Positions 1-10,885 of a DNA stretch of 64,000 nucleotides are shown one piece after another (the first letter of the stretch is position 1; the number at the start of each line of letters is the position of its first letter). The notes beneath the pieces were generated by a model, which was not told where the DNA came from, did not search any database, and saw only the letters and a program-made list of their open reading frames with translations. The position numbers were made by a program, and so were the translations under genes. This stretch comes from Dama dama (Eukaryota; Chordata; Mammalia; Artiodactyla; Cervidae): the NCBI RefSeq assembly GCF_033118175.1, contig NC_083685.1, positions 123,016,501 to 123,080,500 of the forward strand, written 5' to 3'.

Positions 1-108
1 TGGGACTTCCCTGGCAGTCCAGTGGTTAAATAAGACTCCGAACTTCTACAGGTTCAGTCCCTGATCGGAAACTAAGATCCCACATGATGTGCAGCCAAAA
101 AAAAAAAG
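1..108 (+). repeat. tRNA-Glu-like ruminant SINE
   Basis: The start of the window is the typical ruminant SINE head (gacttccctggcagtccagt) followed by the 'ggttcagtccctgatcggaaactaagatcccac' type body and an A-tail at 98-108. Its true 5' end may lie just outside the window. Confidence 0.85.
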
Positions 109-344
109 ACAACTCATTGAAGGTTCAGATGATGGTTAGCAATTTTAGCAATAAAATATTTTTTATTAAGGTATGTACATTTTTTTAGACATAATGCTAT
201 TGCATGCTTAAAAGCCTACAGCATAGTGTAAGCATAAGTTACATGCATTGGGAAACCAAAAAATTCACATGACATGCTTTGCGATACTTAATTGCAGTGG
301 TCTGGAAGGAAACCAGCAATATCTCTTGAGGTGTGCTTATACAC

Positions 345-525
345 ATGCATAACAAATACTAATAGTTACATATACCCACAGTATACACACATGTGCACAT
401 GTAAGCGCACAGTGTGCACATACCTGGGTGGGCATGCCAACATGCACACACACACAAACATACACATATGCACATACATATGTAGACACATTCACACACA
501 TGCATGTGCCTACACAACTCCCTGA
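345..525. repeat. Degenerate CA/TG-rich simple repeat
   Basis: About 180 bp of imperfect CA/CATG dinucleotide sequence with many 'cacaca', 'cacatg' and 'acatatg' steps. The frames open here on both strands are by-products of the low complexity. Confidence 0.7.
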
Positions 526-532
526 GACCAAG

Positions 533-800
533 TCTTGGTCACAGGGTCTCTGAAGCGCCAATACTTTGGCCACCTGATGCGAAGACCCGACTCACTGGAA
601 AAGACCCTGAGGCTGGGAAAGATTGAGGGCAAGAAGAGAAGGGGGAGACAGAGGATGAGATGGTTGGCTGGCATCACCGACTCAATGGACACGAGTTTGA
701 GCAAACTCTGGGAGATGGTGAAGGACAGGAAAGCCTGGCATGCTGCAGTCCATGGGGTTGCAAAGAGTCAGACATGACTAAACAACTCAACAACAGCAAG
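533..800 (+). repeat. BovB LINE 3' end (reverse transcriptase C-terminus)
   Basis: The + strand frame encodes the familiar tail of BovB ORF2, including FGHLMRR, a GKRRRGRQ-like basic patch, RWLAGITDSMD and AWHAAVHGVAKSQT, then the 'aacaactcaacaacag' tail. It is a 5'-truncated, inactive fragment. Related copies are at 9385-10179 (- strand) and 53998-54213 (+ strand). Confidence 0.85.
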
Positions 801-1594
801 CCCCCATGATGAGGCCTCAGAAGCAGGCCATGGAGGGCCCCCAGCCTTCTCCCACGATATTCCAAGCTTCCTGCTCCCTTCACGCTGGAGAAGCCACCAC
901 TGGGCAAGGAGGGGGTGGCCCAGGTGCCCTGGGACAAGATAGGCGGTGATAAGCAGCTACCTGGTAGAAGCAACTTCTGTTGGGGCCAACTTTCCCCAGG
1001 AAGAGCCCAGCTTGCTGAGGAAACAGCCCTGCCCTGGGAGAAGAAAGGCCCAGTTTGGTGACCAGCTGTTTCACCTTGGTGGCATTTTCCGGTAGCCCCG
1101 AGGCCCCTGCCTAGTCCCTCTCCCCTGGGGTTCCAGTGAGGATTAGCAGGGAGGTTGTGGGTGGGAAGGTTTAAGTGCCTGCAAACAGAATGCCATTCTG
1201 TGGCTCTGCCACGGCTGGGAGGTGCTTGGGGATCCAGCTGTTTGCCCCCTTCTCCCTGCCCCCCCCTAAAGCCACCATCGCTGCCCCAGTCCATCCCTTC
1301 CTTCCCACACAGGCCTCTACTCCCCACCCCCCTCCCCCACTTCCCAGCAGAAGGGCTGGAGCCAAGCACTGAGATAAGGGGCTTGTTTTCTCAGGGCCCG
1401 GAATTCGGTGGAGATTGTGGGTCAGGGCCGCAGGGCACCGAGGGGGGAGCTGGGGAGGGGAGAGTGGGCCTTCCCTTTAGATGGGTGTCCTTGGGGCCCC
1501 AGATCCTACAGGGACTTGCGATTTCTGCCCTTTCAGGATGGCTCTGCAGGAACAGGGGTGAGGACTCCATCTCCACCCCCACTCCCTTCTCTTG

Positions 1595-1770
1595 CAGGCC
1601 TCAAATGTTCCAGCTGCCTCTGACCACAAGCCTTTGCTGAAGCTGTTCCCTCTGCCTGGAACACTCTCCCTCTGCCTTTGTCTGACTAACACCTTGCTCT
1701 GCCTTCAAAGCTCAGCCAATCACTGCTTCCTCCAGGAAGCCTGCCCTGATGCTTCAGCCAGGCCTGTTGC
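1595..1770. repeat. L2-type LINE 3' fragment
   Basis: The text 'gctgttccctctgcctggaacactctcc' followed by 'ctccaggaagcctgccctgat' is the usual L2 3'-end signature. It is diverged, and the exact limits are a guess. Confidence 0.55.
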
Positions 1771-2184
1771 AGCTTTTCCCAGAGCCAACAGGCAGCATCC
1801 TGTCTGTATCCCAGAGAACTGAACTCCAATGGCAAGCTGCTTTGCTCTCCTCTATCCCCAGACCTGACCTGGAGCAGACACACATGAAAGCTCTGATGAA
1901 GGTCAGTGTCAGAGTCCTCTGTGCTGAGGGCTGCCCTGATCAGAGCTGTGGGTGCCTCTTCTGGTCACGTTCAGCCCTTAGGGACCGGTATCCTCCCGTG
2001 AGGAAGAGACATTTGTGGCCCACACTTGGGGAAGGGGAGCTGCTAGTGGAGCTGGGCGCCCAGAGAGAGGCCTGTCCTCCCTGGCTGAGGGACGGTCAAC
2101 CTTGCAGAAGGCCTAGTCCAGGCGGAGACGGGCTGCACCCCACAGCAGCAGCACCAACCCCAGCGCCCTGGGCTGTGACCAGTA

Positions 2185-2350
2185 ACCACAATAAAACAGC
2201 ACCAGTAAGACAGAAAACACTCATCTGTGGCATCTACTACCAGCCAGGCGCCAGACTCAGCACAAAAAAACCCTTAAGTCATCAAATCCTCAAAACAACC
2301 CATTTTGCATTTAAGGAGACTGAGGCGCAGAGAGGTTAATTGACTTGTCC
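2185..2350. repeat. MIR SINE
   Basis: Contains the MIR-like stretch running from 'catctactaccagccaggcgccaga' to 'gaggcgcagagaggttaattgacttg'. It is ancient and not ruminant-specific. Confidence 0.6.
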
Positions 2351-2649
2351 TAAACCGCCCACCTGCTAAGTGGGGACTTGAGTCAGTCAGGGCCCTTCAC
2401 CACTCCCCACCCCCCACCCTGACACTGGCCCAGGGTGGAGGCAGCCCCCCAGCCAAGGGCAGGGGGGTACGGAGGAGGGGACTCTTTGTCACCCTCCTAA
2501 TTCCACCTTCATTTTGCCCCCGAAGTCGGATGCTCAGGCTTCGGGATCATCTTTGTATCCCTCTGCCTGGCACCCAGACAATGCCTGGCACCAAAAAGTT
2601 GCTCAATAAATCTGTGTTGAAAAAAGTAGATGATGGGAAGCTACTTTTT

Positions 2650-2830
2650 TTCGGGGCAACATAGCACAGTCCAGTTAGAGCTGGACGCTCCCAGCCAGGG
2701 GACCTTAGGCACGTTCATTGGCTCTGTGCGTCTCAGTTTCCCCATCTGTAAAATGGGGTGAAAATAACACTTGTCAACTGAGAACTCTTGGGAGGCTTAA
2801 CTGCTTTAACACTTGTAAGGTGTCTGGGAC
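2650..2830. repeat. MIR SINE
   Basis: Contains 'tctcagtttccccatctgtaaaatgggg', the MIR core in its usual context, about 300 bp upstream of the THA1 start codon. Confidence 0.65.
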
Positions 2831-2971
2831 AGTCCTGGACACACGGTAAAAGGCACATGAGCGTCTCTCTATAAAAACTTGCCTGGCCTTTGTTTCTTCA
2901 TGAGTAAGCGCAACCCTTCCTCTCTCTCCCTCAGCCCAAGTTCGCTCGGAGCCGAACGCGGCGAAAGCAGA

Positions 2972-3048
2972 ACTACGACTCCCAGGATGCCTCGGGAGTG
3001 TGCTCAGTGTCCGCCGCGACGAAAGCTGAACTACAACTCCCAGCATGC
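2972..3048 (+). promoter_or_regulatory. THA1: THA1 promoter: two ACTACAA/SBS (ZNF143-type) motifs
   Basis: Two copies of the vertebrate promoter motif, ACTACGACTCCCAGGATGC (2972-2990) and ACTACAACTCCCAGCATGC (3030-3048), lie 58 bp apart and 112-188 bp upstream of the THA1 ATG in CpG-rich DNA. This motif is known to be bound by ZNF143 and related factors at housekeeping promoters. No TATA box is seen. BIRC5 carries a third copy at 33389-33407. Confidence 0.7.
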
Positions 3049-3159
3049 CGCGGGGGCCCTCCGGCCAGCCCAGGTCATTCGCGGCCGAAGTCTGGAAATC
3101 CTGCCGCTCCGATCCAGCCGAGGAATATCGGGGCTAGGGGGTCCGGCACTATCCCCGCC

Positions 3160-6100
3160 ATGCTCCGCAGACTGGCCCGGGCCGCGACCCCGCGGCACCG
3201 GGTCTTCTGGGCGCGGAGGTCTGGGAGCCTGGCGGAGGTTCCGACGTACGTGGTGGACCTGCGCAGCGACACGGTGACCAAGCCCGGGCCGGCCATGAGG
3301 CGCGCCATGGCCGAGGCCGTCGTGGGGGACGACGACTACGGCGAGGACCCCACCGTCCGCGGTGAGCCCGGCGTGCAGGCCGGAGCCGGGGGTCCTCGCG
3401 GTGACCCCAGGGCGCTGTCCGTGGTGCTGGTGGGAGCGGAGGCCCGGGGTTCGGGGTGGCGGCTCAGCTGCAGGCCGTTCATTGCGCTCGGTTCCCTTGC
3501 AGCTCAGTCTGACACATCACTCGAGAACCTGTTAGAAATGCAGAGTCTCGGGTCCCACACCGGACCTTCGGAGCCAGAATCTGCAAGTTAACAGGATCGC
3601 CGGGTGGTTTGTGTGATCACTGAAGTGCGGCCCCACGACATGATGAGAACCGGTGTTATCTCATCTTGCAGAGGAGGGCTTTGAGAAGCTAAGCCAGGTG
3701 CTCAAAAGCAGGACTCGAATTCAGGTCTTCTCACTCCGGAACCCTTGGCTATTGTCCTGCACCCACCACCTTCCCACATGAAGACAACAGAAAACCCATC
3801 TAGAAAAGGGTTTCTCCACAGGCTGCTCCTCCAGAGGAGTGAGTTCTAGAAACCTCGAAAGTGTTTTCAAGATGGTTGAAAGTTGCTGCCACCCACCCTG
3901 GTTTGAGGGTTGTTGCCATAGTGAACCTTTACTATTGCTGGGGTGTGTACAAACCATCAGCTGTGCCAGGGGCAAGTTGTGGGGTTGTGAATTTAGCCCT
4001 GAGGGCCTGGATGTGGGGTCAGGTCATGATGGGGCTGATCAAGCATCCAGCAGACACCCACTGTTGGCCTGGAACTTCAAAGATGCTGACCCATTGCTCA
4101 GCAGGTAGCCTGATGCATAGACGGTCATCCCCACTGGGTGAGGGAGGTGCTGGGGTTAAAGCATCCACAGAGAGTGCCTTGGGGGCCAGGGGTGGGTGAA
4201 AGGAGACATGGGACTCACAGGAAAGGGGGACTTTGTGGAGGAACCTCTTCAAACATGAATGAAATGCTCCACCCCGCGTCCCGGGCAGGGAAGAGAGTGC
4301 TGGCTCACCAGGGCAGAAACATAGTGGTGAGAGAGGTGTTCAGGATATGGATGGGCAATGTGGCTGGAGCTGGGGTGTAGGACCGCACCCTTGTTCCTGG
4401 AGGGGAGGCAGAGGCCCGATCCCATCAGTCTTGAATGTCATGGCAAAGGAAGGGGAGCTTCAAAGCAGGAGCCGGAAGCCCCGCCCCCTTCCAGCCCCCT
4501 AGAGTCTCCTTCTGAGGGCTCCAGTCCTTGTGTTCTGGGAGAGGAAGTCAGCAGAGAAACCACAGGGCCCCACCTGCAAAGGACTGATGGGAAAGGAAGT
4601 CAGACAGGTGTGAGGTCTGGGTGGGACAGGAGGGTTCAAACCACAGAGTTTCATTGGGGGGGGGGGGGTGGAGAACATGGCCCAGGAGGAGGCGGGGGGG
4701 GGGCATCAGAGGGTTGACTGAGGGGCCCCTGAACCCAGATGTGCAGCCACCAAGACCGCAGACTGCAGCTGGAAGACTGGGGCTGGCTCCCGACTGGCCA
4801 CTCACCACAGCCTTGGGCAAGATGTCCTTATCCGGACAAGGGGCTCAAGGAGTGAGTTAGGAGAGGACTTTGAAAAGTGCCATTGTTAATGGGGCCCCAA
4901 CCCCCATCCCTTCCTGCTTCAGAGCTGCAGGCCACGGCTGCGGAGCTGCTTGGGGTGGAGCAGACCCTGTTCGTGCCCACAAACACCATGGCCAACCTCA
5001 TCTCTGGTGAGCGTGGGGCGACCTCCACTTGCCCTCCAGGCCCTCCTTCCCCACTTCTCCCTTTTGTGGTGGGGGCTGTGACAACATCAGTGGGGCTCTG
5101 AGCCATCTGGAACCCGTAGCCACACCCTTCTCTCACCCCTTCCTGCCTGAGGGTCTTGCCCCCAACCTCGAATGGTGACTTCCCTGCAGGCTGCCACACC
5201 TTTGTAAATTGCCTCTTTATCAAGCAGTCCGGTTTCCCAGTGGGTGCCCTCTGTTTCCTGCTGGCGCCTGACTGATGCTGTGCCCTGGGCTGCTGGGCCC
5301 TCACAGGGGAGCATTGTGGCTGGCCTCCCCTTGCAGGAGGTACTCTGCAGGGGGGCTGCAGAGAATGGAGGGGGGGGTGGGTACAGAGTGTGCAGGGCCC
5401 AATGACCCACAGGTCTAGACTTGTGCACTTGGTAGGATGCTTTCCAGCACATGGCAGGAAGGTGTCTTAAAGGGGCGCTCTCTCCTAATTGGCATAAGGC
5501 ACTTGGGAGCTGGCGGTGGCCCTGAGGGTCAAGCCTGGCTGAGCTGGATGGGGACAGACGGGGGGAGGACATGGCCCAGGAGGAGGTGGGGTGCAGAGGG
5601 TTGACTGAGGGCCCCCTGGACCCGCATGTGCGGCCACCGAGACCACAGGCTGCAGCTGGCAGATGCAGTCTGCCAGCACTTGATCCCAACACTGCCCCCA
5701 CCCCATCTGCCTTAGTGATGTGTCACTGCCGGCGCCGGGGCTCCCAGCTCCTCCTGGGGCAGGAATGCCACCTCCATGTCTATGAGCAGGGCGGGGTGGC
5801 TCAGGTAAGCACCCAGCACCTCTCACCCTGGGGCCAGCACAGGATGCTCAACAGCTGTGGTGGGAACCTGTTTCCCTGGCACGGGGCTGGGACCTGCAGA
5901 GGGAAAAGTGTCTGGGACGGTGGCCTCTCTGGGGGAGGCCGGAAGGAGAGCCATTCCCCGATTGACCACACAGGGGCAGGCTGGGCTCAGTCCGGCAGCC
6001 TGTATGCTGGCTGCACTCGGCACCCTGCTGCCCCCTAGTGGGCACTCAGCGCACCGGCCGCTCAGGCCGGAGGGACAGCAAACATGGTGTCTTCCACCCT

Positions 6101-8668
6101 CCCCCACCTTCGCTGGGAAGTCTGTGCCCAGGTCCATAGCTCAGGCGGAAGCCTCCACGGCCCAGAGCTGGGGAAGAGCAGACAAGACAGGGGTAGGAGG
6201 TACCGTTGGACCCCTGGACCTAATCCTCTGCCCCTCTACCCCACACCTGCAGATCGCAGGGGTGCACTCCCACCCCCTCCGAGACCTGCCCTACGGCACC
6301 CTGGACCTGACTGAGCTGGAGAGGCTGGTCACACGGAGCCTTGGGAGCCCCTACCACCTGGTCTGTGAGCTCATTTGCCTGGAGAACACCCACAGCAGCT
6401 CGGGGGGCCGGGTCCTCCCCTTGGAATACCTACGCCAGGTAGGCCCAGCCCCACCACTAGCCAGCTACTGGCTTCCTGTCCCCTGGGTCCCCTGCTGGGG
6501 TTTAGTCTCCTCTGATACATGTCTGGGTGCCCATCAGTGGCCAGAACTACTCTGGGAGACACGGGTGTGATTCTAGGTGCAGCTGCAAAGAGAATGCTGG
6601 CCCAGTGTAGAGTCCCCAGGGCCCCAACCTTCCTCCAAAGAGCAGAGACCCGCCCTTTGGAGTGAGTCCCCAGGCAGCACCAGCTTGGCCAGGTCTTACA
6701 GCCAGTGTGCGAGGGCTGAACGCTGCCACGCTCCCCGCGAGAACCTGAGGGCCAGCTTGCCCCTGCAGACCTATTCCTCACCTGGGAAACAGGGCTGAGG
6801 GCTCCCCTCCAATGGGGCTGTGGCACTGCTTAGACAGGATGAGGTTTTCGAGGCCTGGCCTACAGTGAACCCACCATGAACAGAAGATAAAGCCCTTATT
6901 GTTGAACCCCTTTCACAGAGGACAGCCCAGGCCCAGACCCAGAGTGACTACTCGGGTTCCAAATGGCCAAGCTGGTCACCAACCACGCAGACCCCTTGTG
7001 CTTCCTCCAGGACCAAGCCCAGTGACTCTCTAGAGACCTTTTGGAGACCCATCCTCCCCCCAGCGCAGCCCCTCTGACCCCACCTGCATCTTGCCCACAG
7101 GTGCACTTGCTGGCCCGAAGCCATGGGGTCCGTGTCCACCTGGACGGGGCGCGGTTGATGAATGCCGCGGTGGCTCTGGGCGTGCCCCCAGCCCGCATCG
7201 TGGAGCACTGTGACTCTGTGTCTCTCTGTTTTTCCAAGGTAGGGAAGCTACAGGAGGGTGGAGGTGCCCACCGCAGGAGGCTGAGCTGTGTCCTGGGGCT
7301 CCTGGGCAGGCAGCTACTCACCCTGGGTCCTCTAACCCCCTCCCCTAACAAGGCCACAGTGTCTGCCCCACCACATCCCTCTTGCCCCCTCCAGAGCCCC
7401 GAGAACAGAGATGCACACCATGGGCAGGTGGGCAGGCCTCCTCTCTTCCTTCAGGGCCTTGGTGCACCAGTGGGGGCCCTGGTTGGGGGATCCAAGGACT
7501 TCATTGAAGAAGCCTGGCGCCTCCGGAAAGCCCTGGGTGGAGGGATGCGCCAGGCGGGGGTGCTGGCCGCAGCTGCCCTGGTGGGACTGGCTGACTCCGA
7601 GGAGATGCTGCAGAGGGACCACCAGAACGCCCAGAGATTTGCCAAAGGTGCCTGGACACCCCACCACTTCCCTTTGGCCCCAGGGTGGTGCCTTGCGGGT
7701 CCCCTGTAGCAGGGCCCAAGTCCCCAGCAGGTGTGCATTCCTCCAATTCAAGTGAAGGTCAGCAACCGAACCAGGAGGGGTGGGATCCAGGGAGCTTGAG
7801 GGCTTTACCAGACCACACCCCATGCAGGGCCTGGACTAGCAGGCACCCAGTGGGGTTCAGTAATTCTCAGCAGGATCCAGCAGAATGTAGCCTTTAACCT
7901 AGGTTGAGTCCTCACAGCAACCCCACAATGTCTCCACTTTACAGATGAGGAAACCGAGAGGTTAATTGATTTGTCTAAAGAAAGTGTTAGTCACTCAGTT
8001 TTATCTCTTTGCAAGCCCACCAGAAATGTAGCCCACCAGGCTCCTCTGTCCATGTGATTCTCCAGGCAAGAATACTGGAGTGGGTTGCCATTCGCTTCTC
8101 CAGGGGATCTTCCCAACTCAGAGATCGAACCGGAGTCTCTCACACTGCAGGCAGATTTTTTACCATCTGAGCCACCACTAATGTGTCCAAGGTCACAGCT
8201 AAAAAGTTGCAGGGCCAAGTCTGCCCAGGTCAGGACTAAGGCTCCCTCCTTTCTTCCCACCATGGCTGGGCTGCCCTCTGCCTTTCCTGGGTGACAAGGC
8301 AGGGGTCGTAGGGGTAGCCGTAGAGTCCTGGGGTTGGGCTCAACTCACCGCAGGACTTGGGCCCAGGGCTCCAGGAACTGGCGTCCCGCGTCTGCTCCGT
8401 GGATCCCACCGCCGTGGAGACCAACATGGTGATGGTGAGAGTGGACGGGCTGCCGCCCGAGGAGCTGTGCCGGCGCCTGCAGGCCGTGAGCGCGGACGAG
8501 GCGGCCCAGACCGGCCGCGCGGTGCGCGTGCTGGTCTTCCCCTGGACGGAGCGGTCGGTGCGCGCCGTGTGGCACCGGGACGTCTCCGCGCAGGACACAG
8601 AGCTGGCGCTGGGAAAGTGGGCGTTCGTGCTGAGGACCCTCCGCCTTGGCCAGGATGGACGGAGCTGA
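3160..8668 (+). CDS. THA1: Threonine aldolase 1 (PLP enzyme), 7 coding exons, intact
   Basis: PLP-dependent low-specificity L-threonine aldolase, which cleaves L-threonine/allo-threonine to glycine and acetaldehyde. Exons: 3160-3361, 4923-5006, 5716-5804, 6253-6438, 7101-7238, 7455-7647, 8367-8668. They sum to 1194 nt, giving 397 residues plus TGA, with every junction GT-AG and in phase. Visible landmarks are an Arg-rich leader (1-25, possibly mitochondrial), the family start DLRSDTVT (33-40), GDDDYGEDPTV (56-66), HLDGARLMNA (200-209; Asp202 and Arg205 expected at PLP) and the Schiff-base lysine in CFSK at the end of exon 5 (Lys233), followed by GLGAPVG. The ATG at 3160 was chosen because it has a Kozak-like context and leads straight into the family domain; an in-frame ATG at 2998 lies in the promoter. 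Exon 7 uses the AG at 8365-8366, because the AG at 8352-8353 would shift the frame. The human orthologue is a pseudogene (THA1P). Here I see no stop or frameshift. Confidence 0.93.
3600..3770. repeat. MIR-like fragment in THA1 intron 1
   Basis: Contains 'tatctcatcttgcagaggagg' and 'ctcaaaagcaggactcgaattcaggtctt', typical of diverged MIR. The rest of intron 1 (to 4670) shows no gene or clear repeat apart from a 13-G run near 4656-4668. Confidence 0.5.
4671..4772 (+). repeat. Duplicated ~100-bp block, copy A (THA1 intron 1)
   Basis: Begins 'gagaacatggcccaggagga' and continues through 'agggttgactgagg' and 'gcagccaccaagaccgcaga'. It is about 85-90% identical by eye to 5563-5664 in intron 2. The two copies are direct repeats about 892 bp apart that flank exon 2. 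I do not recognise the family. Confidence 0.75.
5563..5664 (+). repeat. Duplicated ~100-bp block, copy B (THA1 intron 2)
   Basis: Direct repeat of 4671-4772, ending about 50 bp before exon 3 at 5716. Both copies keep 'gacatggcccaggaggagg'-like starts and 'ccaccgagaccacaggctg'-like ends. The upstream copy has an expanded G-run. Confidence 0.75.
7885..8220. repeat. MIR split by a Bov-tA SINE (THA1 intron 6)
   Basis: The MIR-like sequence 'ccactttacagatgaggaaacc' up to about 7980 resumes at about 8180 as 'gtccaaggtcacagcta'. Between them, 7981-8178 is a - strand Bov-tA SINE ('gtccatgtgattctccaggc', 'gagatcgaaccggagtct'). The ruminant SINE therefore landed in an older MIR. Confidence 0.7.
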
Positions 8669-9384
8669 CGAGGGCCGGTGTCTCCAGCGAGCCGGCGGAA
8701 GGAGAGGCAGTAAAACCCCACCCCCGTCCTCTGCTGGTCTCCTGGGACCCCCTCACTCCCGTCACACGCGGGGTGATGCCTTCCACCTGTTCATTCAGCA
8801 GACCCCACGTGCTGCTGTGTCTGGGATGGGGGCCCAAGCTTGCTGGGACAGATGGGACACCCGCCACAGCCCGGGGGGCATGAGAGCATTTCGGGGACCA
8901 GCAGGAGGAAGAACGAGAGGACACAGAAAGGGACACCGGCGTCGGGTGGCCTGGTGGGGGGCTGGGGCTTCACCTTGCAATCGTCTGACTTTTTAAACAA
9001 TAAGTTTCTTTTTGCTTACAAATTAATGTCATTACTGCACATAATTTGGGACTGGATCTCCTTTCTAGCGACTCCTGGGGTGATTTAGACTCGGTGGTTA
9101 AGACCACCCTCCTCTGAGTCCCTCTGCTGTCCACCTGAAACTACCACATTGTTAATTGGCTACATGCCAATATAAAATAAAAAGAATATATCTATACCAC
9201 GCTTCTGCTGAAGTTAACCAGAACACCTGGACAAAATATACTTTTGAAAACCACCTAAGAATAATCACTATTACTATTTTTTTTTTTTGCATATTTCATT
9301 CTGGATATATATGTATGTATGCATACATTTATATGAATCTGGATTTTTTAAAATAGGGGAGATAGACCGTCACATCAGTGCTTT

Positions 9385-10179
9385 CAGTTCAGTTCAGTCG
9401 CTCAGTCATGTCCGACTCTTTGTGACCCCATGAATTGCAGCACGCCAGGCCTCCCTGTCCATCACCAACTCCTGGAGTTTACTCAAACTCATGTCCATCA
9501 AGTCGATGATGCCATCCAGCCATCTCATCTTCTGTCGTCCCCTTCTCCTCCTGCCCTCAACCTCTCCCAGCATCAGGGTCTTTTCCAATGAGTCAACTCT
9601 TCTCATGAGGTGACCAAAGTATTAGAGTTTCAGCTTCAGCATCAGTCCTTCCAATGAACACCCAGGACTGATCTCCTTTAGGATGGACTGGTTGGATCTC
9701 CTTGCAGTCCAAGGGACTCTCAAGAGTCTTCTCCAACACCATAGTTCAAAAGCATCAATTTTTCGGCGCTCAGCTTTCCTCACAGTCCAACTCTCACATC
9801 CATACATGACCACTGGAAAAACCATAGCCTTCATTAGATGGACCTTTGTTGGCAAAGTAATGTATCTTTTTTTTTTTTTTTTTTGGTCTCTGCTTTTTAA
9901 TATGCTATCTAGGTTGGTCATAACTTTCCTTCCAAGGAGTAAGCGTCTTTTAATTTCATGGCTGCAATCACCATCTGCAGTGATTTTGGAGCCCCAAAAA
10001 ATTAAGTCTGGCACTGTTTCCCTATCTATTTCCCATGAAGTGATGGGACCAGGTGCCATGATCTTAGTTTTCTGAATGTTGAGCTTTAAGCCAACTTTTT
10101 CACTCTCCTCTTTCACTTTCATCAAGAGGCTTTTTAGTTCCTCTTCACTTCTGCCATAAGGGTGGTGTCATCTGCATAT
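9385..10179 (-). mobile_element. 5'-truncated BovB LINE with 13-bp target duplication
   Basis: The - strand encodes BovB reverse transcriptase C-terminal pieces (LNIQKTKIMAPGPITSWEID, FWGSKITADGDCSHEIKRRL, WRRLLRVPWTARRSNQSIL, RWLDGIIDLMDMSLSKLQEL). It ends in the 'actgagcgactgaactgaa' tail at the low-coordinate side. It is bounded by the direct repeat ACATCAGTGCTTT at 9372-9384 and 10180-10192. A run of about 18-20 T at 9869-9888 interrupts the frame as a lysine stretch. Non-functional. It lies in the THA1-TMEM235 intergenic region. Confidence 0.9.
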
Positions 10180-10438
10180 ACATCAGTGCTTTAGTAAACC
10201 CTTAATAGGAATCGTAGGAGGAGGAATAGCTTTGTGAGTGTAGAGGATACTTCAGTTTAAGAACGTCGTTTTAGCCCGGAGTAGTTAGAAGCTGCCAGAA
10301 GCAGAAGCATAGGCATGGTGCTTAGGAGAGGACCTGGACTGGAGGCACGGAGGTGAGTCTGAGCCACAGGAGAAGAGGCATCCGTGGTGGGCCAAGAAAG
10401 CCTGTAGCTGAGGACTGCCCTTCTTTGCCTCCCTCACT

Positions 10439-10553
10439 TATTTTTATTTATTTATTTTTGGCCATACTGCGTGGCATGTGGGATCTTAGTTCCCCGTGCC
10501 CCCTGCAGTAGAAGCTTGGAGTCTTAATCACTGGACCATCAGGGAAGTCCCTG
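10439..10553 (-). repeat. tRNA-Glu-like ruminant SINE
   Basis: 'ttggccatactgcgtggcatgtgggatcttagttcccc' through 'ggaccatcagggaagtccc' is the reverse complement of the ruminant SINE seen at 1-108. Confidence 0.85.
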
Positions 10554-10768
10554 CCTCCCTCCTTAGAAGAATCTAGATCTGTCTATACTCTGGGAAATGC
10601 AGCATCCAGGACTCCCCAAGGCCCCAGAATCACTCTCCTGTGTGAGAAGGTGACAATAACAGAGAAGGCAAAGAAAACCAGCAACTCTAAACCTCCGCAG
10701 TGTCTCCTGCCTTGCCCTGCCCTGCCCCGCCCTGTAAATATGTACTGTAATAGTAATCACCTGAACTG

Positions 10769-10885
10769 AGGTGGAGTTAGTCGCTAAGTCCTGTCCGACT
10801 CTTGCCACCCCATGGACTGCAGCCTGCCAGGCTCCTCTGTCCATGGGATTCTCCAGGCAAGAATACTGGAGTAGGTTGCCATCCA
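10769..10885 (-). repeat. Bov-tA SINE fragment
   Basis: 'gtcctgtccgactcttgccaccccatggactgcag' through 'gaatactggagtaggttgccat' is the Bov-tA 3' half in reverse orientation. Confidence 0.85.

Noticed and set aside
674..1369. 231-codon - strand frame and overlapping + strand frames
   Set aside because: No splice-consistent or family-like content. The composition is GC-rich and low in information, and part of it lies in the BovB tail.
2998..3591. In-frame upstream ATG extending THA1 by 54 codons
   Set aside because: It overlaps the second ACTACAA promoter motif and has no domain content. The ATG at 3160 has the better context and leads directly into the conserved start.
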